From VMDJ01 sp965659945 (lineage in GTDB: Bacteria > Pseudomonadota > Gammaproteobacteria > Chromatiales > Chromatiaceae), in contig CBFHYJ010000002.1 of the NCBI GenBank assembly GCA_965659945.1, positions 12,130 through 76,129 of the forward strand: DNA of 64,000 nt, read 5' to 3'. The position numbers were made by a program, and so were the translations under genes. Position 1 is the first letter of the stretch, and each line of letters begins with the position of its first letter. The notes below the pieces were generated by a model. It made no database searches. It worked only from the letters and a program-made list of their open reading frames with translations, and was not told the DNA's origin. Shown here piece by piece: positions 59,523 to 64,000 of this stretch.

Positions 59523-61226
59523 TTAGAAGGTGCCTGCGTGTTTTTCTACCCAGCCCGGGTTAAGCAGGTGCACATTATTCCAATGCTCTTCGAATTTCTC
59601 ATTTTGTCCCAATGCCAAATAGGCCTTAGAGGTAGCTAGCCAGTAGGCTGTGCTTCGCCAACGACTTTGCCCTTCCTCAACACGCGGGAGAATGGCTTCT
59701 ATTAGCTCAGTATTTTTAGTTTGGTTGCCCAGTCGTAAGGTACGCAGTGACCATACATCTAACACATCAGTTTTTAGTATCCAGTGATTAGCTGCTGGGC
59801 TGTTGTGAATAGCCTGTACGTATTTGGCAGCTGACATCTGACTAGGACCGTGAACAGCGAGTAGCCAACGCTGATGTGCAGCCATGGCGGCATCACTGAG
59901 CGTGAGTGTTGCTAGCAGACCGGCAATACCAATCCCGATTTGATTAAGGCGTGGCTTGGGTAGAGGGATGGGTTGACTGAGGTATGCCCTAAAAGAACTG
60001 CCAAGAATCATAGCGACAAGCCACCAATGAATGCCGGATGCTTGAAGTGGCATCTCGACCTGTGAATGTAAGGCGATCGGGAAGATGGCGATGAGTGCTA
60101 AAACTGGATAGGCGGACTTTTTAATCACTAGCCAAATGATTGCAACACTGAAAGGGATAACGATGAATAAAAGTCCAAATAGCCCGGTCTCTAGAGTCCA
60201 CATGGCTGTTTCATTGTGCGGATGAAGCAATCCAGATAAATGACGCTGAGGAACTCCTTCTTTTGCTCGCGCTAGCGATTGCTCATTATATTTTTCTGAG
60301 AAGTTGCCTATGCCATGACCAAGCATGGGTGCTTGTTGAAAAAGCTCGGCTGAGACTTTGAGGAAGTCGACGCGTACGGTAATGCTTCCATGTTCAACAC
60401 CTTTCGCGGCTTTAGCGACAACAGCTTTGTCATTGGAAAGTGTTGGGGTGATCGCAAGAAGTATGACTAAAGCTGGAATAAGCGGCTTGATCTGCTTTTT
60501 TACGAAGATTGAAAAGACGGAGAAGACGATAGCGCCAAAAATGATCGATAGACTGCCTACACGAGAGCTTGAATCAAAAATGCCCCAAGCTGCCATGTAG
60601 CTCACCGCTGCAAAGCCTAACCATTCAACAAGCGAATGATTTTTACCTTTGAGCATGAGATACCAAACCCATAAAACCGAAGCGCTCAAAAAGCTCGCCA
60701 TCAGGTTACGTTGCTGGAAGCCGCCAAATTTTGCACGTAGCTCAACCGGTAGCATGTTGATCCATGTGGCAAGTTCAGGTGCTTTCGGTGCGATGGTGGT
60801 GATGTACATCTGAAGGGTGACAATGACGAGCAAAGTACTCGCAAGAAATAACCAAGCTTGTCTGGGTAAGCGCAGCTGCAGCATTGCCAGTAGGACAAGA
60901 GAAAAGAGGAAAGTTGCGCCAGCGGTTGTCCACACGTAGTACTGACCAAATTCTGTCGGCGGCACAATGATTGAATGGATTAAAATGGCGAGCGGCGGAA
61001 GAAAAAGCCACGTTATCGATTGATGCCAGCGAAGGATTTTTGTGCCGAATTGAAGCATCAGGATCGGCGTTAAAATAATCACAATGCCTACCCAAGCAAG
61101 AAAGTTTCGCGGCATTAGGTTGTTACCGACGTTGGGTAGGTTGTAGATCATCATCGCTAACGTGAGCATGAAGCCGGTGAGCAATGCGATATTGAGACGT
61201 TGGTTATGACGCTGGAGAATTTGCAT
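59523..61226 (-). CDS. O-antigen ligase/PglL-type oligosaccharyltransferase
   Basis: Inner-membrane protein of 567 residues with about ten to twelve hydrophobic helices in the first 430 residues and a soluble C-terminal domain of about 130 residues. The Wzy_C/WaaL-like signature is LGHGIGNFSEKYNEQSLA followed by HPHNETAMWTLETGLFGLLF near 330-345, with the His-Asn of the large periplasmic loop. PglL-type family members transfer lipid-linked glycan onto protein (often pilin), WaaL members onto lipid A core. The soluble C-terminal tail and the nearby pilA favour a pilin-modifying role. Acceptor and glycan are not known, and no glycosyltransferase genes are adjacent. Confidence 0.8.
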   Translation of the reverse strand: MQILQRHNQRLNIALLTGFMLTLAMMIYNLPNVGNNLMPRNFLAWVGIVIILTPILMLQFGTKILRWHQSITWLFLPPLAILIHSIIVPPTEFGQYYVWTTAGATFLFSLVLLAMLQLRLPRQAWLFLASTLLVIVTLQMYITTIAPKAPELATWINMLPVELRAKFGGFQQRNLMASFLSASVLWVWYLMLKGKNHSLVEWLGFAAVSYMAAWGIFDSSSRVGSLSIIFGAIVFSVFSIFVKKQIKPLIPALVILLAITPTLSNDKAVVAKAAKGVEHGSITVRVDFLKVSAELFQQAPMLGHGIGNFSEKYNEQSLARAKEGVPQRHLSGLLHPHNETAMWTLETGLFGLLFIVIPFSVAIIWLVIKKSAYPVLALIAIFPIALHSQVEMPLQASGIHWWLVAMILGSSFRAYLSQPIPLPKPRLNQIGIGIAGLLATLTLSDAAMAAHQRWLLAVHGPSQMSAAKYVQAIHNSPAANHWILKTDVLDVWSLRTLRLGNQTKNTELIEAILPRVEEGQSRWRSTAYWLATSKAYLALGQNEKFEEHWNNVHLLNPGWVEKHAGTF

Positions 61227-61342
61227 GCGCGCTTATCGGCCAAAAAATAGGAATTTAAGTTGTTTTTGGTCGTCTAGGCCGCGTCACTATTGATGTTTCG
61301 AGTTTGGCGGTAGAATGCTTTTTTTGAATTTTTGGATAGCCT

Positions 61343-62941
61343 GTGCGCCTCGCCTTAGCCCAACTTAACTTCCTCGTCGGTGATATCGAAGGTAATGCTC
61401 AGCGCATTATCGAGACCGCCTGTGATCTGCGTGAACAGGGTGTTGAGTTGGTTTTGTTTACTGAGCTGGCGCTGACCGGTTACCCCCCTGAAGACCTGTT
61501 GTTGCGTGACGAGTGTCAGCGCCGTGTTGATGCTGCATTAGTGCTTGTAGCGAAACAGTGTGCCGGCATTACGGTTGTGCTGGGTTTGCCATTGATGCGT
61601 GAAGGTCAGCGATTTAATGCTGCGGTGGTATTGCGTGATGGTGCTGTGATTGCTGAGTACCACAAGCGTGAGCTACCTAACTACAGCGTGTTTGATGAGA
61701 AGCGTTATTTTTCTGCCGGTGATGATGCGGTTGTCTTTGAGCAGTCTGGCGTGAGCTTTGGCTTAGCGATCTGTGAGGATGTTTGGTTTGATGCGCCTGT
61801 CGCCGATTTGGCAGGTGCCGGTGCGCATGTGGTACTTAATCTGAATGCTTCTCCTTTTAACAGTGGCAAGACACGCGAGCGTGAGCGCGCGGTGGTGGAG
61901 CTTTGCCGTGAGTATTCGGTATCAATGTTGTATACGAATCAGGTCGGTGGCCAAGATGAGTTGGTATTTGACGGTGGTTCATTTGCGGTTAACGCATTAG
62001 GTGATGTGCAGCTGCATTGTCAGCAATTTGCTGAGCAGGTCGCGATTGTTGAGCTTGATGATCAAGCGCAACCAATTAAACAAGAGATTGCCGAGCCGCT
62101 GAGTGATGAGGCTGAGATATACGGTGCCTTGGTTCAGGGTGTTCGTGATTATGTGACCAAGAATGGCTTTAAAGGTGCGGTGCTCGGTTTGTCCGGCGGT
62201 ATTGATTCAGCAGTGACTTTGGCGATTGCGGTTGATGCGCTGGGTGCTGAGAATCTAGAAGTTGTCTTGATGCCATCGCGCTATACCTCGGATATGAGTA
62301 ATGAGGATGCGGCGGAACAAGCTAAAACGCAGCATGTCGCGTATCAAACAATTCCGATTGAGCCTGCCTTCAATGCCTTTTTAGAGATGCTGTCAGACTC
62401 GTTTGATGGTTTGCCTTCAGATGTGACGGAAGAGAATATTCAGGCACGTTGTCGTGGCGTATTGCTAATGGCGATCAGTAACAAGCGTGGGCGTATGCTG
62501 CTGACCACCGGTAATAAGAGTGAGATGTCGGTCGGCTACGCCACCTTATATGGCGACATGAATGGTGGCTTTGCGCCGCTGAAGGATGTGCCTAAGTTGC
62601 TCGTTTATCGTCTGGCGCGTTGGATTAATCGTGATGGCGAGATCATTCCGGATCGGGTAATTACCCGTCCGCCATCGGCTGAGCTGCGTCTGGATCAAAA
62701 AGACTCAGATAGCTTGCCGGATTATGAGGTGCTTGATGCCATCATTGAGCGTTACGTGGAGCTTGATCAGTGTATTGAAAAGATTGTCAGCGAGACGGGC
62801 TTTGATCAGTCTGAGGTGGAGCGCATTGCACGTTTGATCGATTTGAATGAGTACAAGCGTCGCCAGTCAGCACCGGGGGTGAAGATAACCCAGCGGGCTT
62901 ATGGTCGAGACCGCCGTTACCCGATTGTGAATGGCTTTTAA
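61343..62941 (+). CDS. nadE: Glutamine-dependent NAD+ synthetase
   Basis: Makes NAD from deamido-NAD using glutamine-derived ammonia. The 532-residue protein joins an N-terminal nitrilase-like glutaminase (about 1-250: ELALTGYPPEDLLL with the catalytic Glu, then YHKRELPNYSVFDEKRYF with Lys, AICEDVWF with Cys) to a C-terminal synthetase with the PP-loop LGLSGGIDSA near 281-290, TTGNKSEMSVGYATLYGDMNGGFAPLKDVPK and the end KRRQSAPGVKITQRAYGRDRRYPI. The start codon is GTG with GGAT upstream. glnB follows after 59 bases. In several proteobacteria PII proteins regulate such NadE enzymes. Confidence 0.96.
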   Translation: MRLALAQLNFLVGDIEGNAQRIIETACDLREQGVELVLFTELALTGYPPEDLLLRDECQRRVDAALVLVAKQCAGITVVLGLPLMREGQRFNAAVVLRDGAVIAEYHKRELPNYSVFDEKRYFSAGDDAVVFEQSGVSFGLAICEDVWFDAPVADLAGAGAHVVLNLNASPFNSGKTRERERAVVELCREYSVSMLYTNQVGGQDELVFDGGSFAVNALGDVQLHCQQFAEQVAIVELDDQAQPIKQEIAEPLSDEAEIYGALVQGVRDYVTKNGFKGAVLGLSGGIDSAVTLAIAVDALGAENLEVVLMPSRYTSDMSNEDAAEQAKTQHVAYQTIPIEPAFNAFLEMLSDSFDGLPSDVTEENIQARCRGVLLMAISNKRGRMLLTTGNKSEMSVGYATLYGDMNGGFAPLKDVPKLLVYRLARWINRDGEIIPDRVITRPPSAELRLDQKDSDSLPDYEVLDAIIERYVELDQCIEKIVSETGFDQSEVERIARLIDLNEYKRRQSAPGVKITQRAYGRDRRYPIVNGF

Positions 62942-63000
62942 GTCTGTGCAATTCTCGCTATCCTCTAGCTATAGATTAACCGTCCATCAGGGAATCGACG

Positions 63001-63339
63001 ATGAAAAAGATTGAGGCAATCATTAAACCGTTCAAATTAGATGATGTGCGTGAAGCACTATCTGCGATTGGCATTACCGGCATGACCGTCACTGAGGTCA
63101 AAGGCTTTGGTCGTCAGAAGGGTCACACTGAGCTGTATCGTGGTGCTGAGTATGTTGTCGATTTTCTACCCAAGCTACGCCTTGAGTTGGTTGTTTCTGA
63201 TGGCTCAGTCGATGAGTGTATTGAGGCGATTACTGGCGCGGCACGTACGGGCAAGATCGGTGACGGTAAGATCTTTGTCTCTTCAGTAGACCAAGTGATC
63301 CGTATCCGTACCGGTGAGACTGGCGACGAAGCGGTATAA
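63001..63339 (+). CDS. glnB: Nitrogen regulatory protein P-II
   Basis: PII signal protein of 112 residues that reads 2-oxoglutarate, ATP and ADP and is uridylylated on the T-loop. Tyr51 in RGAEYVVDFLPK is the modification site. The C-terminal signature TGAARTGKIGDGKIFV and the N-terminal KIEAIIKPFKLDDVREAL are complete. No amtB gene follows, which favours GlnB over GlnK. It lies just downstream of nadE and ends at an intrinsic terminator. Confidence 0.96.
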   Translation: MKKIEAIIKPFKLDDVREALSAIGITGMTVTEVKGFGRQKGHTELYRGAEYVVDFLPKLRLELVVSDGSVDECIEAITGAARTGKIGDGKIFVSSVDQVIRIRTGETGDEAV

Positions 63340-63353
63340 GCTTTTCCAAAAAC

Positions 63354-63382
63354 AAAAAAGGGAGCTTTGTGCTCCCTTTTTT
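63354..63382. terminator. Intrinsic terminator between glnB and bamD
   Basis: AAAAAAGGGAGC and GCTCCCTTTTTT pair around TTTGT. The flanking A and T runs make it usable in both directions, for glnB on the plus strand and bamD on the minus strand. Confidence 0.92.
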
Positions 63383-63401
63383 ATTGCCTGATGTTTATCG
63401 A

Positions 63402-64000
63402 TCAGTTTTCGTCGAGACCGATCAGTGTCCAGAAGTTTTCGACTAGATTCTCATCACGTAGCTTGAGTGGGTCATCTACGATCGCGCCGGAGTCTTTGTT
63501 CATGGCGAGGACGCGCTCAGCATCTTTCGCGAGCTCTGGCATATCGAGCTTGGTGTAAGCCTGAGACATGATTTTCAGTGCATCAGAAACCGATGGGGTG
63601 CGCTGATAGTTCTCGATTACATAGTTCGCACGATTCGCCGCCGCCACGAAAGCACCACGCTTCATATAGAACTTAGCAACATGGATCTCATAACGTGCAA
63701 GATTGTTACGTAGATACAACATACGCTTACGAGAGTCCTCGGTGTATTCACTGTCTGGGAAGTTCTCAAGCACAGTGGCGAAGTCTTGATATGACTGCAG
63801 TGCGCCGCCTGGATCACGCTGACTTGAATCGCTTGGGATAAAACGCGTCAGAAAGTTAATCGAACGATTGAAGTTCGATAATCCTTTTAGGTAATGCGCG
63901 TAAGCTTCAGCAGGGTGATTGGGGTGAAACTTGATGAAACGGTCAGCTGCTGCACGCGCTGAGTCATGCTCGCCGTTACGGTAGTAAGCGTAAGCAATAT
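63402..64000 (-). CDS. bamD: Outer membrane protein assembly factor BamD, 5' end outside window
   Basis: Lipoprotein subunit of the BAM complex that folds outer-membrane barrels. The frame is open to the window edge, so about 199 C-terminal residues are present and the signal peptide and lipobox are missing. TPR-like helices can be read, for example AYAYYRNGEHDSAR, FIKFHPNHPAEAYAHYLKG near the edge, QRDPGGALQSYQDFATVLENFPDSEYTEDSRKRMLYL, and the last repeat with ALKIMSQAYTKLDMPELAKDAERVL. The protein ends VENFWTLIGLDEN. A shorter GTG start at 63773 would cut the domain and is not real. Confidence 0.95.
   Translation of the reverse strand, partial: IAYAYYRNGEHDSARAAADRFIKFHPNHPAEAYAHYLKGLSNFNRSINFLTRFIPSDSSQRDPGGALQSYQDFATVLENFPDSEYTEDSRKRMLYLRNNLARYEIHVAKFYMKRGAFVAAANRANYVIENYQRTPSVSDALKIMSQAYTKLDMPELAKDAERVLAMNKDSGAIVDDPLKLRDENLVENFWTLIGLDEN

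Noticed and set aside
1..64000. CRISPR arrays, insertion sequences, prophage genes, tRNA or rRNA genes
   Set aside because: I looked for regular repeats, transposase or integrase motifs and tRNA T-loop patterns and saw none. The only structured RNA gene recognised is rnpB.
1..64000. A wholly new biological system
   Set aside because: Nearly every gene belongs to a known family in a familiar order. The unusual parts are a decaying pilus locus and a few orphan sensor or exported proteins, none of which justifies claiming a new system.

Overview
The window is a dense stretch of bacterial chromosome, with mid-range G+C by eye. Its gene content and order are those of a gammaproteobacterium. The markers are a full mraZ-to-ftsZ division and cell-wall cluster followed by lpxC, a DciA-type DUF721 gene, an M23 peptidase gene, secA and argJ; the rsmI-rnpB-mraZ junction; the lpoA-yraN-dolP group opposite rsmI; an ampD/ampE pair; a DUF1820 gene; and a pilB-pilC-pilD-coaE-zapD-yacG block beside pilA. 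The order rsmI-rnpB-mraZ and secA-argJ-Nudix/ThiE recalls Pseudomonas-like lineages. A phosphoribulokinase next to a glycolate-oxidase-type flavoprotein hints at a Calvin cycle, but no RubisCO gene is in view. I do not assign a genus.

Layout. 1-5250: the 3' part of ileS, converging on a minus-strand group made of a thioredoxin-like gene, ampD, ampE and a BtuF-like binding protein. 5333-7027: FKBP isomerase, nadC and slyD. 7031-9078 (minus): a glutaredoxin/BolA pair, then an orphan Cache (PDC) sensor protein with a DUF1820 gene. 9183-10395: hisI and gloB, closed by a bidirectional terminator shared with a DAHP synthase gene. 11537-16134: accessory metabolism (MBL hydrolase, START-like protein, histidine phosphatase, unknown exported protein, DAO-type flavoprotein, SpoU methyltransferase). 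16228-25369: dxs, a FIST protein, prk, a GlcD-type oxidase, dolP, yraN, lpoA and rsmI. 25384-25732: RNase P RNA. 25913-43435: the mra/dcw cluster, from a strong promoter and three MraZ-type repeats through to ftsZ, with most genes overlapping by 1-16 bases. 43586-50915: lpxC, dciA (minus), M23 peptidase, secA, argJ and a Nudix/ThiE fusion. 50912-57116 (minus): yacG, zapD, coaE and the type IV pilus genes. 57455-64000: sucCD, a Wzy/PglL-type ligase, nadE, glnB and the start-less 3' part of bamD.

Most of the window is conserved housekeeping: peptidoglycan precursor synthesis, septum assembly, lipid A commitment, protein export, and outer-membrane and cofactor functions. I found no new defence, mobile or biosynthetic system, no CRISPR array, no insertion sequence and no tRNA gene.

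The least ordinary part is the type IV pilus locus. pilC carries two in-frame nonsense codons plus a frameshift. pilD is split by a one-base shift at a run of seven A/T. A second prepilin gene is frameshifted and short. pilB and the main pilin gene look intact. The essential gene coaE lies downstream of the broken genes, and its start overlaps the pilD stop. That may explain why transcription of the decayed block is kept.
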